A stretch of 64,000 bases of DNA from Halofilum ochraceum. GTDB taxonomy: Bacteria > Pseudomonadota > Gammaproteobacteria > XJ16 > Halofilaceae. Below, piece after piece: positions 63,763-64,000 of the stretch. How positions within the stretch are numbered: the stretch's first letter is position 1; every line of letters begins with the position of its first letter. The DNA lies in NCBI RefSeq assembly GCF_001614315.2, contig NZ_LVEG02000005.1:248001-312000 (forward strand), given 5' to 3'. Position numbers and translations under genes: made by a program. The notes under the pieces are model-generated. The model searched no databases. It was not told the DNA's origin and was given only the letters and a program-made list of their open reading frames with translations.

Positions 63763-63894
63763 GTAGGCCGGCCTTGTGCGGTCCATGGATTTCGATACCG
63801 GCCGGGGGCATTCGACCGCGCAATGCCGGCATTCCCCGGCGGTTGCGGGTAGTGCATATGCCGATAGCGGGGGCGCCGGGAAAGGCCGGCCTAC
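63763..63894. repeat. short inverted repeat pair near the right edge
   Basis: GTAGGCCGGCCTT at 63763-63775 and its exact complement at 63882-63894 bound about 132 bases downstream of lpxH. Each arm contains the self-complementary GGCCGGCC. No ORF inside looks real. It could be a small palindromic mobile repeat or a terminator-like structure. The rest of the sequence to 64000 shows no gene I can support. Confidence 0.6.
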
Positions 63895-64000
63895 AGGCTC
63901 GCGGAAATGTTTCCATGGAGGTGCAGGTTCGAATTCCCGTACGCAGCCCGGATCGGCTCCATCGGATGCGGACCTGTCAGCGCTTGATTCGGACCCGATA

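Overview
This is a 64-kb piece of a high-GC gammaproteobacterial chromosome, almost entirely housekeeping and signalling genes. Gene orders such as comEC-exbB-exbD-msbA-lpxK-ycaR-kdsB, tRNAs-tig-clpP-clpX-lon-hupB-ppiD, divergent fur/bamE and rnhA-dnaQ, together with the codon use, point to the Chromatiales/Ectothiorhodospiraceae side of the class. Acidic low-complexity stretches in some exported proteins would fit a mildly halophilic organism. The taxon is inference; no 16S gene is present. I see no prophage, transposase gene, CRISPR array or defence island.

Layout. 1-8.1 kb: a hypothetical gene cut by the left edge, thpR, thiD, a lipoprotein, rlmM, fumC and purB. 8.3-18.6 kb: envelope biogenesis on the minus strand (lolC-lolD; comEC-exbB-exbD-msbA-lpxK-ycaR-kdsB-nudF). 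19-26.6 kb: an agmatine-to-putrescine pair (aguA, aguB), mfd, csiV and pncC. 26.8-36.9 kb: DNA repair and cofactor genes (mutS, nadK, recN), fur/bamE, rnfH-ratA, smpB, and methyltransferase-rnhA-dnaQ. 37.1-50.4 kb: a signalling island. 50.5-62.7 kb: fabI, the ppiD/hupB/lon/clpX/clpP/tig proteostasis block with seven tRNA genes, and gltX. 63-63.7 kb: lpxH.

The most interesting part is the signalling island at 37.1-50.4 kb. It holds a double cyclic-nucleotide-binding-domain/rhodanese protein, a GAF/HD-GYP phosphodiesterase, a CHASE2-TPR-Ser/Thr kinase, a PP2C phosphatase, an FHA protein, a GacS/BarA-type hybrid kinase with an extra pseudo-receiver, and a CHASE2-adenylate cyclase. The kinase linker and the FHA protein share short Thr-x-Val-Leu/Ile motifs that fit the FHA pThr+3 rule, suggesting a kinase-phosphatase-FHA switch. 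The two CHASE2 proteins suggest that one class of periplasmic signal could feed both Ser/Thr phosphorylation and cAMP.

Outside genes, four long inverted-repeat elements (138-199 bp) of one family lie between genes. Their arms are built from a CGC(A/C)AAG-like 8-9-bp periodic unit, and arms match within an element better than between elements. Two of them bracket nadK. A 103/104-bp tandem repeat encoding three hairpins sits between tRNA-His and tRNA-Lys, and a 13-copy heptamer array lies in the divergent gltX/lpxH promoter region. A sigma32-like promoter before lon, a strong sigma70 promoter before hupB and a near-perfect intrinsic terminator after tRNA-Asp can also be read.
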